The notes under the pieces are model-generated. The model had not been told where the DNA came from and searched no databases. It saw only the letters and a program-made list of their open reading frames with translations. Position numbers and translations under genes: made by a program. From positions 1-64,000 of the forward strand of contig JAWZYV010019936.1 in the NCBI GenBank assembly GCA_038373885.1: a DNA stretch of 64,000 nt, given 5' to 3'. This DNA is from Cheiracanthium punctorium (Eukaryota; Arthropoda; Arachnida; Araneae; Cheiracanthiidae). Shown here piece by piece: positions 50,537-61,568 of the stretch; position 1 is the stretch's first letter, and every line of letters starts with the position of its first letter.

Positions 50537-51282
50537 TATGGAAGTGCAAACAAAGCCAGAGGTAAATTATGCTCCCCGTCCTCCACTGTCTCTAAACCTA
50601 TACATTCCGAAATTATCTGAGCAAAAGAATGAACTTTCTCAACTGAATCACTCAGTGGGGGGCACAACGAACTGTGGATGACGCGCATCCGGAACCTGTT
50701 AAGAAATCCTGAATTCAAAATACTAGCAACAAACTTCCCCAAGTCACTTAGGACTTCTTTAGGAAAGCCCCTCCGTAAGAACACGGTATTTAACTCATTC
50801 CCAACATTCACTGACGTAATTTCCTGAATAGCCGTAGCTTCAGGGTTACTGGTAAGACAAATATAGCTTAGGATATATTTGTTATGTTTTGTGCCCATCG
50901 GTAAGGGACCCACCGTATCAATCTCAGTTGTAGAGAAAATCTCTGAAATACTAGGAATTAATTTCATTGGGATTCTTTCCCGGTCGTTATTTTTATCGAA
51001 CTTCTGATATTCTAAACAAGACCTTGAATATAATTTAATTTCCTGATAACATTGTGGCTCGAAAAATTGACGCAACCTATCCTTGGTTTTAGTAAATCCC
51101 AAAAGACCTGCTATGTCTTCGTGACCTAGCTCTTTAATTTTCTCCCGGTTCTTTTGAGAACCGCGAAACCGAAATTGGGCCTCTCCCCACTTTACATCTA
51201 TCACCCGCACTAGTTTCCCTGTCAAAACTTTCAATTCTGCACCCTTCTGGGCTTGATCCACTACAGGATTAAAACTTCGCAA
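50536..51282 (-). pseudogene. gypsy integrase core
   Basis: A 248-residue frame. It holds a decayed zinc-binding region (LGHEDIAGLLGF ... SCLEYQK, in which the second His and second Cys are replaced by Leu and Tyr), then the catalytic core: Asp in TTEIDTVGPLP, Asp in EVLSDLGKF, and a likely Glu in SVEKVHSF, 34 residues after the second Asp and so close to DD35E. The block before that Glu (HSSLCPPLSD) is far from consensus. The next frame continues the protein after a one-frame change at about 50536. It would have joined element DNA to the genome. Several substitutions suggest it is inactive. Confidence 0.85.
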
Positions 51283-51339
51283 CTTTTTTGCTCTACTCCA
51301 AAATCAGGAGAAGACACAATAGTTAGACTGCTTTCTTGC

Positions 51340-52923
51340 TTAGGCTCTGTGGGGGGGAATTTCACGCTCTCTGTCCATCGATTCCTGAGGTAAACCTGTC
51401 ACCGAAGAGGGATCCGCTCCCTCGGGACTAAGCTCCTTTCTTCTCTTAAGACTTTCCCGTTTCTCCTTGCTTCTCGTGACTGCAGTTATGAGATTTGGCT
51501 TATTACCATTGTTGACTAATAGCTGAGCGGTTTTATTACCTAATAAATAATAACCTTGATCCAAATCATCAGTTTTTACCGCGACTTCAGTTATGACTTT
51601 GCCAAACTCGCCCTCTAGAGCGACCCTTGCTAGAGGCAAACACCTGCACTCCCTGTCTAAAGGTTGTCTGACCCAGACCACTTCTCCTGTAAAGTCCTCC
51701 GACTTAACCCAACTTTTAGCACACACATCGATTCCGCTCCCGCTATCACGTAAGCAGTCCCGTTCTATACCATTTACCTTAACCTTGCTCGTAACCGGCG
51801 TAAAACACTCGCTCAATACATTAAGGTTATTAACAACTTCACTTCGCCTTTTTGCCAACTGGGGACACACTGGCCTAATATGACCTTCTTCAGAACAATG
51901 AAAACATACTACCGGTTTTCTTTTGTCAAAACACTTATTCTCTGGTACAGTAGTTTCATTTTTCCGAAACTCTCTGTCCATAAGTCTTTCTTCCCCGACT
52001 CTTGAGTCCCTCTTTTCCTTGCCCTTTCTTTCCCATGTTCTTTCGTCTTTCTTTCTATAGTTTCGCCGTACATTCTCAAAATGGTCAAGTTTCTCAGCCA
52101 AAACGGACGCTTTCTTAAACTCCTCCCACTGATCTAAATACTGCTCTCTGGCCTCTACTGGGGCTCTCTTTTTTAGTTGTTCTAACAACATTAATTCCTT
52201 TAATGCGTCAAAATCCGTTACCCCGGCCGATTCTAACCAGCTATTCAAATACCCTTTTAATTCGTATACAAGATCTGACCACAAAGCCCCGACCTTTCTT
52301 CCGTGCTCTTCGAATTTCGTCTTAAGGGCTACCGAGCTAAGTCTGAATCTTTTTAGCAACAATTTTTTGATGTGAGAAAAGTCATCGCTAACCTCCGCCG
52401 GCTCCTTCACAATAATTTCCGCGACATCCGCAGGTAATAGGGGAATCAATTGGGATACCCACATGTTTTCGGGTACTTTTTCTTTACCCGCCTGACGCTC
52501 AAAAATCATAAAAAATAGGGCGATGTCCAACACCTTGGGATCGAATTTGGGGACTAAATCTTTCAAACTGACGCGCCTCGTAGTTTCCTCGCTAATCACA
52601 GTGCTTATTGAGCTTACACTCGCGCTCTCAGCTGAATTACAAATTTTCAGTTTTTCAAGTTCATATGCGCGCTCTGCGGCTTTATCCATTCTCTCCTGCT
52701 CTGCTAATTTATCTAGCCGCGCTTGCTCTGCCTGCTTAGCTATGCTTTCTTGCTCCTCTAAAATTCGCTCTAAAAAAGCTTTAGCCGTATCCTCGTCATA
52801 ATCCGGAGATCCTTCTATAGCCCGAATAATGTTTTACACAATATCTGAGTCGGGTACCTCCACTTCAAATTCTGCTGCTAAGAGTAGCAGAACGTGCTTT
52901 CTTTGTTTTTTCATAAACGCCAT
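51340..52923 (-). pseudogene. gypsy gag (SCAN-like capsid, zinc knuckle) and protease
   Basis: The longest open piece starts at 52689, but the natural start is probably the ATG at 52923 (MAFMKKQRKHVLLLLAAEF), with an in-frame TAA at 52834-52836 breaking the N-terminus. Numbered from 52689, residues about 50-215 form a capsid region whose later part (DALKELMLLEQLKKRAPVEA and REQYLDQWEEFKKASVLAEK) resembles the vertebrate SCAN domain. A knuckle C262-x2-C-x4-H-x4-C follows, then an aspartic protease motif D315-S-G in LRDSGSGIDV. The SCAN domain is thought to derive from the gag of Gmr1-like elements, which agrees with the gene order seen downstream. Gag and integrase are separated by a frame break near 51282-51340. 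Confidence 0.9.
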
Positions 52924-53661
52924 TCTCAAGTAAATATTATGCCAAAAAAAAGTAGTAACAGTAACCAAAACAATACACTTTTCAGAAAACCCCTTAATTC
53001 AGTTAACACAGTGCCCGAAATACCTATTTCCCTGCACTGACAAAAATTAATTTTACACTGGATTCTAAAACTGAGTGGCCCTATCACTACATACACTTAG
53101 TTTATTACAACACTAGATTTGCACTTTAGCATAAAACTACTACAGAATAAAGAAACAAATAAAAGCTAAGAATTTTACCCTGAGAACAATTAAACATGAA
53201 TTCAAATTTACAATTCCTACACACACAAGAAACAAATTTTCTAACTCTTTTTAATCCTTTAAAATACTCATAAACATTGTGCCTCCCGGAAAAAAAATCT
53301 CAAAATAGACTTACCCCTTTGGTCGACGTTCTCTCCGAAGTACATCAGGGACCATCCACTGAAGAAACCACAGGAAGAATTTCACAAATCTCTATCCCGC
53401 AGGACTCCGTCAATGTTTCCCGGAACTATTCACTGTTCCGTAAGCACAAGTTGAGTGTTCTAAGTCCGTTTTACCTTATTTCAGTCACAGATATGGTTCC
53501 ACATTTCCCAATTTTACGGTAATTTCAAAGTCACAGATCTCGTTCCACTTTTTACAATTTTCAGGTAAGTTCAAAGTCACAGATCTAAATTATCATTTCT
53601 CGCTTCACGAAAATATGCCTCGAGTTATCTGTTCGATGGTTTATGAAGAAAAAACCAACAT

Positions 53662-53678
53662 CCAAACCACTGCCACCA
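53662..53678 (-). promoter_or_regulatory. gypsy primer-binding site (tRNA-Leu-like)
   Basis: On the element strand TGGTGGCAGTGGTTTGG begins with TGG and matches TGGTGGCAGCGGTGGG, the complement of the 3' end of tRNA-Leu(AAG), at 13 of the first 16 positions. It lies 23 bases inside the 5' LTR, further than usual. The tRNA end is recalled from memory. Confidence 0.5.
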
Positions 53679-53701
53679 GAAAGAATATTAGTCTATTTAG
53701 C

Positions 53702-54111
53702 TGTGGCGTTTTGGACTCGCCACAAGTGCTAAACAGGAAACACAAACAAAATTGAAGAGACTCGAGACAGGAGTTGAGGTTGTTGTTTAACATTGATTAT
53801 TAAAATACACATTTACAAACATTGACTGCATTCTGCAGACTTAAATAAAAGCAACAACTTCCGCTCTGGAATTCGGGAACCCTCGTCCCTCTGAGAGCCG
53901 ATCTCTGTCCGACCTCCTCGAACAGTCTCCAAAACGACTCTGAGGCTCTCTGTCAGCGCCCAGTCTAGGGTTTCCACATTCGTGTGGGATCGGTCGGCAA
54001 AATCCAAGGACCGCCTTGCTCTTGGAATGTGCACTGTCAAGTGTGCTTTCCGCATCGTGGGAAACACATCGAGTCCTTGGTACATTTCTGGGGGAGTAGT
54101 AACTTGTCACA
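53702..54111 (-). repeat. gypsy 5' LTR (410 bp)
   Basis: Partner of the 48660 LTR with the same ends (TGTGACAAG...CGCCACA on the element strand). Single copy of the segment that is doubled in the other LTR, plus scattered substitutions and one-base indels, so the insertion is older than the copia element. Confidence 0.92.
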
Positions 54112-54115
54112 ACAG

Positions 54116-55191
54116 GTGAAATGTTGGCAGGTGTGAGATTCTGTTCTCTGCTCTTCTGACTGCAAGTATGAATGTTACCCAGCTACGGTCGAACTAGAAG
54201 AACGGTTTCATGATTGAAAATTTATTTGTTTGAAATTCATGTGAAAAACGCAGTTATTTTTTTGCTGAGCAATATTATCACTGTGTTTGTTATTTCACTT
54301 TCTTCATTTAATATTTTTTGTCTACAATGAGCAATATAGACAGAAAAACGTGATTTTGAATGTTTGCGAAAATATGGGGAAGTCCAAAGACCAATACTAA
54401 GTTTGTTCCCAATATTAAAAAAACGTCAAATTCATGACTGGAATGTTGAGGATGTTAGTCTTTCAGAAATAGGATGTTGTATTAGAAGACATATACATCT
54501 ACTGCATCTAATTCTATACCTGGAAAATATTTTATTTGGGGGGATATGATAGCGGATGCAACAATAGAAGCTTTATAGAATCACCATCAAACTCTAAAAA
54601 ACTCTAATTTATTTGCTTCAAAATTTGATTTTTTTTAATACCGCTATCTTTTACTGTGTTTTTGAGCAAAAGAAATCTAATTTACGCTTATTTTAAAGAG
54701 TTTTCAAAAAATTGTCACTTAATAAATTTATATATGGTCCCTTAACTCATGAAAATAACACATTTTATTTAATATAAATTAAACTACTTAACGTAAAAAT
54801 TTGAAATTTTTCACAGCCATGTAATATTACTTTCTGCATCTATTTCCATCGAAATTTGGCTAGGTCGCTACTCATAATTTTTTGAATATTAATTTAATAA
54901 TTCATAATTCATATTAATATTTTATTAAAAAATCATAATAATAGTGAATTATGTTCGGGTCGTTTAGTTCTAATGGTACGAATAAAAATCAGCTTCTTAT
55001 TATCAATATTATATGAGATATGATTTAAAGTATGAAAAAATATTTTAACATATGGGGAGGGGGGTTTTGGGTGCTCATAACTCACCCATTTTCGGTTCAA
55101 ATTTATTGAAAATGGGTATCCGGGGTTAAAATGAGCTAAATTTTTGAAATATGAAGTGAAATCTAGGGGTTGCTATTGGGAAAAAAAAGTT
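54116..55191. other. right interior of the long-TIR element
   Basis: Sequence present here and absent from the short copy at 21660. A 61-residue plus-strand frame at 54364-54549 (NVEDVSLSEIGCCIRRHIHL) is not recognised. No catalytic motif seen. Confidence 0.4.
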
Positions 55192-55346
55192 GGTGTGAAT
55201 TTTAATATGTAGATGGTCCCTTATGTAATTTTTATGCACAGCAAATTAAAGTGTATGTCAATCGAAAACGATTGGTATCTGTAACTTTGCTGTACGACGA
55301 TCGACGGCCGAAAAAAGTACAAGTGGGACTTTTTTTTCCGCAGCTG

Positions 55347-56474
55347 TACATACAGTAGAGCTCGACCACAAAAGTCAACTGTCAGTTTAAGAATCTTTCA
55401 ACAACTCCCACTACTGTGTAATACTTATCTGTAAATAATCTCTGCGGAACTCTGCTATTCACCGTTTCGTTCATCAGTTACTTTTTCAGACTACAAGATT
55501 TAAAGCTGTCCTTTACGGATCAGTGGCTATCTATGTCTGGAAGAGTTCTTTTTCCTGAGAATAAAAACAAATTTTCTTTATTTACTATGGCATATTTTTA
55601 CTTTAAAACCTTTTTTTTTTAATTTTAATTACCACACACACACAAAAGAATGTCTAGTTTTATCTTCGTAAATGTTCTATGTTATTTTATTTGTACTCTT
55701 TTGTGTTAAGGGGTCATATACATGTTAAAATAGAATCAAGGTTACTGGAGGTTCTACCTTCAATATTAAATCTTCATATAAAAAAACTTAACACGAAACT
55801 TCATTAATTGTTAACTAATTTTTATGAGATAAAGACACTAATATATGAGAGGCATAATGCTAAAGAGAAATTTTAACATCATCGTAGACTCCCCCCCCCC
55901 CCAAAAAAAAAAATTCATGTCTGAGGTAATTAAATTTCAAGAAAATGAACTAATAGAAACTAACTCTTTGTACTGAAAAATTCAAAATTTTGAAAATAAA
56001 ATATGTAAACTGTCCTTCGAAAAGTAATAATTCAAACAGAATAATATGAAGTACAACTGAGGTCAGGATCTTTTTATTTTTCATTTTTTTCTTACTGCAC
56101 ATAATTTTCGAGAAGCAGCCCTGTAAAAAATTGTAATAATACTATATTTTATGTATACTTTTTTTAAATTTTTAAAACACAGTAGCAAAATGTGTAATTT
56201 TACAAGTTTGGTATTTCCAAGTCGGCACTCGGTGATAGTAAAAATTTAATTTGCAATCATTAAAGAATTTATTTTATACAACGAATTTTCCGCCCCGTCA
56301 TAATGATGTTTTCAGTGATTCCAAAACCTTTTCCAATTTTAATTTTATAAGTTAGATTATTTCAGAGAGAGATCGGACGTAGGGTTTGGATTCAGAGTAA
56401 ACTATTGGCTTGTTCGAGAATTTTTCATGTGAATGTTGATTTAAATGAATAACCCCGTTTTTAACATATGTATA
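55347..56474. other. AT-rich DNA, nothing recognised
   Basis: A C-run followed by an A-run near 55891-55913. No gene. Confidence 0.5.
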
Positions 56475-56649
56475 CTGTTGAACCTGCTTAATAGAATATC
56501 AGTTAATTGAATATCTCGCTTATTGCAGCAAATTTCCAATATAAAAGGCTGTCATAATTACTCGATGTGATCTTGGATATTAAAATATCCCGTTTATTAG
56601 AGTAAAATGTCGAGGCGAATTGACTGTTCCATTTAACAGGTTCCGACTA
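56475..56649. mobile_element. pogo/Tigger-type MITE (175 bp)
   Basis: The left end, CTGTTGAACCTG, then TTAATTGAATATCTCG, is mirrored at the right, which reverse complemented reads TAGTCGGAACCTGTTAAA, then AAACGGGATATTTTAATAT. TA lies on both sides (56473-56474, 56650-56651). GAACCTG-type ends followed by repeated TTAATNGAAT blocks are typical of pogo/Tigger elements. No transposase. Confidence 0.65.
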
Positions 56650-59600
56650 TATTTGATTCGTTTTACTTCTGAATATAAGAGGTTTTGATCGAGCGATATA
56701 AAAGCGAAATATTGGAATATGTTTTATACTACACCGCTACATTTTTATTAAATAAATCGAAAATTCTGTTAAAGTCATGGATTCTCAAGAACTTGGAAGT
56801 TGTGTGAAAATTTTCCATACATCAACTAATGTGCGTTCTTGCATGTTCAGACTCCGCTTACCTGTATGATTACAAAGCAGTCATTTTTTAAAAGAAACTC
56901 ATTTTAATATCTTTTTATTTAAACATGGAAACACAAATCAATATTAAATCTTGATGAATTGGAGCCGCCGGGGAAAAAAATCCACATTTTTTAAACGTGA
57001 GAACGAAGATTAAAAAGCTTAAAATGGAATTATCATTCAAGTAGCGAATTCTCAATTAACTTTTCGCTACAAAAAAATAAAAAAATAAAATCTCTTTTGA
57101 AAGGCAGCCATACCAATCTTATTAAAACCTATGATTATTTCATTTTTTAAATGAAAATGGCGATTAACTTTTAGCTATAAAACGTTCTAAAGAGATTTTC
57201 TTCTTTTTGTTAATTGAACCCAAAAGAAAAATAAAAAGGAATGTCGAAGTCTGTTAAAAACATAAAGAATACATTTTTTTATTTACAGATGGAAAAAAAA
57301 GTATGAAAGCGCTAATTAATCAGGATCAATATTCTAGAGTTTGAATTCTGTGTGCAAGTGTTTTTCTTAAGCAGAGAAAGAATATAAACAAAGACATAAT
57401 TAAGTATTAACAAAATGTTGTGATTAAAACCTAGCCAGAATGTACCGACAAATTAAAAATGCAGGATTAATAAAAACGTTAGATGAAAAGTTGTGTCTGT
57501 TTTATAATAAGTTTTTTAATATCATGTATGGTGCTTTGAATTTTTAGTCGCTAAAAAATTTATGCTTATGCATAAAGACATGTAATACGAATACATATGG
57601 ATAAACAGTATTACACGTAGACGCAATACAGAAATACAACACGTACATATTTTCAAGCATATAACTTACACGCATCCATGCAAAGATAGCAAATCTGAAT
57701 GTAAAGAGATAAACATCACAAAATGCAGGGCCGTTTCTGTCATGAGTACAAGGAATTCATCTCACACAGGAGGCTAAAAACTACCCGCTATTTTTATACT
57801 TTCGACTATGTAGCATCCTATTATACATCAATGAAACATTTATTTAATTATTTTTATATTAATTAGTAATCGTAATTCGCTATATATTGTGTGCATTGTT
57901 GAAATTGCGTACAGAAAAGTTTGCCAAACATACTTCATGTAAAGTAGCATGATAATTTTTCTCTATGTGCGTTTCTCCTTTGTTTTATCCCCAACCCCAC
58001 CCCACCCCCAAATTTCATACAATATGGCTATTTTTTGTTAGTTTACTGAAAAAATGTCTGACCAATAATAAATGCATATAGGCTGCCAAATAATAACTGC
58101 AAACAAGCGGCCGAACATTCAAGATGCGACCCTGATAAAATATTGTGATAAAAGTTTGTCTGCAAATAAGCAATTTTCTGGGTAAAATTTAGTAAGTTTC
58201 AACTGAAAATTAAGCACGTTGAAAAGGTATTTACTGAGGATTAGTTTAGAAAGGGTGAAATAGGGATGAAATATGGAAGTTCTGCAGAGCTTGTGTTTTG
58301 ACCGGATACTTCAAAAAGAAAGAAAAGCTTGTTTTATAAATGAGCATTCAAGTGTAAAAGTAATAGTTTGCTTTATAAATTAATTAGTCAATGGGGAATA
58401 ATATAAAAATGTCAACATATAAATACTTTGAAAGTTGTCATTATTTTATTTTTCTGGCGTTATTTTATTTATAAAACTTGTCTATGCGTATTTTGATTCT
58501 GTTTCAAAGTTTTTACTGCAATAACGTACCACGCACACAAGTATGGAACTCCGTTAGAAGAAATCCGTTAGAGAATCTTTAATATTGCTAATGTTTCATA
58601 CTGCAATAGTATGTGCCATAACTTTTTTTTTTCTTTTATTATAATTTTTTAGCACTTTTGCCTCTAGAGAAATTATAGAAATACAATTCTGTGTACCGTC
58701 CAGTACATACATCTTCGCTTTAAAAATTGTTTTTTACTAAATTGCTAAAATAGAAATTTTAATACTACTTAATAAAATATATGCGCGTGTTTCTTTTTTT
58801 TTTACCTCGAAGCGAAATTTTTAACGCTGAAGTAAAATAAAAACAAAAGTTTCCCCCCACCAAAAAAAATGAAATCCTATTTTATAAACATCTCAAAATT
58901 CTGAGTAGTTAAGATAATTATACTAATTAAAGTATGCCGTAATCCGTCTATTCTTTCATGACTACTTTCAATAAAAGTATGCATAATTTAGAAAATTCAT
59001 TTTTATGAATAATATTTATCCGTCCATACCTTCCAGTAATGCATTAATTTATTTAAATGCCCCTGTATTTTTCATTCTGAATGCATCATTCTCATATAAT
59101 TGCTTGAAATAATAATTCCTATGAAAGAGCCTCTATACATATGAATAGGATTATTTATTTTCTTTTAAATTTAATACTATTTCATAATATTGATTTTGCA
59201 TTAGTATTAAAATGTCTCGAGTCTCCGCACTGTTTGTTGACTCTGTATGATTAGTATAAATTGAAAATATATTCAAAAAATAAAATGAAATCCAAGGATT
59301 GCCTAATGGAATGTAAATGAATAGTCTCTTGAAACTAAATGACTAAAATGTTTCGAAATGTAGTGTGTAGTCGACATCTTTTTTTTTTCCATCGAAATTC
59401 GGAAAACGGAGTCCTAATGGATGTATAATTTAGAAAGTGGCTCAGTAAACAACATTAAGATAGAAACAACAAAATCTTTTTAGTAGTTAGTAAAAGAAAA
59501 AAAAGTGAGTGCATGTGCTTAGTTAAAGTGATTAAATACTTGGAATCGAATTAAGAAATTTGAATAATTTATGGGTAAATGCATTAAACCATATTTCACT

Positions 59601-60028
59601 GATAGTCATCCTCAATTATATATTAAAAAAAACGAATTAGGTATAATAAAAAGGAAAATGAATTTAGTTCTTGATAGTGTTTACAGTTCTTTTCAAAAAA
59701 AGTAAGGGCGGATTTATTAAAATGGGCATTTCCAATGGTGAAAAAAGGCACTTTCTGCTAACATAAGGTACAGTTTTCTTCACATCCCAGTGGAAAAAAG
59801 TACAAAACCTGCTTTTTCGTTCTATAAAGGGTGGGGTACAGCGGCCACCAGAGGGAAAAGAGCAAAACTCATTGTTACCAAAGAAAAAGGGGCAGGAACA
59901 CCTCGATGTAAATAAAACGGTGGACAGGGCACAGTTCTCCTTGAAAAACGATTTAATGAGACACTGGCCCTATTAACAAAAGCTGGTTTGCTACTACAGT
60001 GTAACGATCCATCCAACGATACCAAGAA
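56650..60028. other. AT-rich DNA, nothing firmly recognised
   Basis: A GC-richer patch at about 59700-60020 with repeated AAAAG-rich phrases (GGAAAAAAGTACAAAACC, GGGAAAAGAGCAAAACTC) is probably an unidentified repeat. No gene. Confidence 0.45.
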
Positions 60029-60172
60029 CCCCGATCCATCGTTCCCGCATTCATCGTTTTCCCGTATTGATCGTTTTATTTCTATGGTCCCTGCACAAAT
60101 TGTATTTAAATAAAGTGAAAGAAACTCCGCATCTATCGGTCACCAAAAAGTAACTTTCCCGCGTTCATCGTT
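60029..60172. repeat. short repeats of CCCGCATTCATCGTT
   Basis: CCCCGATCCATCGTT at 60029, CCCGCATTCATCGTT at 60044, CCCGTATTGATCGTT at 60061 and CCCGCGTTCATCGTT at 60158. The first three are nearly tandem. Confidence 0.7.
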
Positions 60173-60771
60173 GTAAAATTTTTCTCCTGATCAAAATGAA
60201 ATTGAACGTTAAGTGGATCCATACGGCATACAAACGCATATTCACAAAACATGCATTTGGCTTAAATTTTATATATACAAAATGTGGTACAAAATTTTTG
60301 AAACTGAATTAATCATCAATCCTAAAATGAAAATGAAGCACAATATCGGACTTAAAACTTCTAGTGATCTAGAACATAGCCGGAGGAATTAAATTCTGGT
60401 AAACTGGTAGAAAATATATTCAACTCAAAGCGAGTTCAAGTGCTATGAACTACTCTCAAAGCTGCAGTCCAAATCCTTTGAATATGATTATATTCAACAT
60501 GTATTAAACTTTCTTATCCTTATTTAACTCAACATGATTTAATCTCATAAGCTGCATGAGTCAAATTTACAACTGTTTATGTTTTTCAGTTCTAAATCAA
60601 ACTTTTTAAATTTTAATCATGCAAAAACGACAAAGATGTAGTGAGAGGGCATTTTGACAGACAACAGTATTAAACGGAAATATTGCTTTGGTTCTGAGAA
60701 TTTAATATTCCTTGCTTCTGCATCCTTATTAAATGGGCGCGCCTAACATTAGCAGAAAATAAATAAATATA
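60173..60771. other. AT-rich DNA, nothing recognised
   Basis: No supported feature. Confidence 0.5.
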
Positions 60772-61566
60772 TGCGGTGACTGCTAATTCATGGTACAAAA
60801 TTTAAGGGCTGGTACAGGGCAGTGTGACAATCACATTTTGTATAGGAATGTATGGTCAAAAGTAAAGCGTCGAAGCAAAACACAAGATAGAACAAATGCA
60901 GGAGACGGAGGAGAAACGGAGCTAGTAGTGGTACGTAGTGGTACGTTGCCGGTAGATAGCCAGTCGGCTTTGATTTGGGGAAGAGAGACCATTCTCATTC
61001 CATTAGAAACCGCATGTCCATTCACCATTAGAAACCACATGTGATTTCAGCATGATGGGGCGCCAGCGCACTTCACCCTAGATGTTCGTCAATACTTGAA
61101 GGTGACATCTGGCATGAGATTGATTGTAATGGTAGATCTATCTCTTGGCCATCCCGATTTGAAGCCCCTCGATATCTTTTTATGGGGACATATGAAAAAG
61201 GACGTTTATGCCACTCCAGTAGACACCGATGAAGATCTCGTTGCTCGAGTATCCGTAGCTGCTGCACGTGTGTGTGAAATTCCCAGTATCTTTGAAAGCG
61301 TTCGTCAGTCGCTGCCCGACGCTGTAAAGCATGCTGATGGACGCTGATGGACGCTGATTATCAATGCTGATGGACGCAGCTTTGAACACTTATTGTAAAT
61401 TATTTTCCATTTGTGAACGAAGCTATGAAAATAAAACACTTTCCCTATCATTTGTTCTTTCCTGTGTTTGTGCTACGACACTTCACTTTCGACCATACAT
61501 ATTGTGATTGTTACAGGGTCCTGTACTAGCTCTCAAAGTTTGTACCATGAATTAGTAGTCACCCTG
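60772..61566 (+). mobile_element. Tc1/mariner-like element, internally deleted (795 bp)
   Basis: The left end (GGTGACTGCTAATTCATGGT, then GTACAGGG, ATCACATTTTGTATAGG, TGTATGGTCAAAAGT) matches the reverse complement of the right end (GGTGACTACTAATTCATGGT, GTACAGGACCCTG, ATCACAATATGTATGGTCG). The inverted repeats are about 75-100 bp long. TA lies at 60770-60771 and 61567-61568. The first three bases of the left end have decayed from CAG. The interior keeps only the C-terminal third of a transposase. Confidence 0.85.
61045..61347 (+). pseudogene. Tc1/mariner-like transposase, C-terminal relic
   Basis: From just after a TGA at 61042 the frame reads FQHDGAPAHFTLDVRQYLK, the second catalytic Asp block. 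It goes on to GHPDLKPLDIFLWGHMKKDV, the third acidic block and the usual LWG segment, then VYATPVDTDEDLVARVSVAA and FESVRQSLPDA. The expected final residues (ADGRSFEHLL) are still encoded at about 61365-61396. They are out of line because GCTGATGGACGC is repeated three times at 61333-61378, which also creates the TGA at 61345. The N-terminal DNA-binding part and first Asp are deleted. No function. Confidence 0.8.
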
Positions 61567-61568
61567 TA

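Larger units (their letters stand above)
48660..54111 (-). mobile_element. Ty3/gypsy-type LTR element, Gmr1-like order, defective
   Basis: Bounded by direct LTRs (left 481 bp, right 410 bp) with ACAG at 48656-48659 and 54112-54115 as a 4-bp target duplication. On the minus strand it encodes, in order, gag with SCAN-like capsid and zinc knuckle, protease, integrase, and then the start of reverse transcriptase. Integrase before RT is the copia order but the domains are gypsy-like, which fits the Gmr1 group of Ty3/gypsy elements. Most of RT and all recognisable RNase H are deleted, gag has an internal stop, and several frame breaks exist. The coding part is clearly less AT-rich than the surroundings. 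Confidence 0.93.
48034..55346. mobile_element. long-TIR DNA element, longer copy, split by a gypsy element
   Basis: Begins CAGCTGCGG and ends CCGCAGCTG. The left 330 bases and right 155 bases match the MITE at 21660-22150. Leaving out the 5.45-kb gypsy insertion and one target copy, about 1.37 kb of interior (48367-48655 and 54112-55191) is absent from the MITE, so the MITE looks like an internal deletion derivative. The breakpoint lies at GCTATTTG / GCTATTGGG, short matching sequences. The interior has no recognisable transposase; one 61-residue frame (54364-54549) is unidentified. TGTA and TACA flank the ends, consistent with a TA target. Confidence 0.8.

Noticed and set aside
50299..50681. 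Plus-strand open frames over the gypsy pol region (also 51593-51883 and 52523-52801)
   Set aside because: They are antisense shadows of the minus-strand pol and gag frames.
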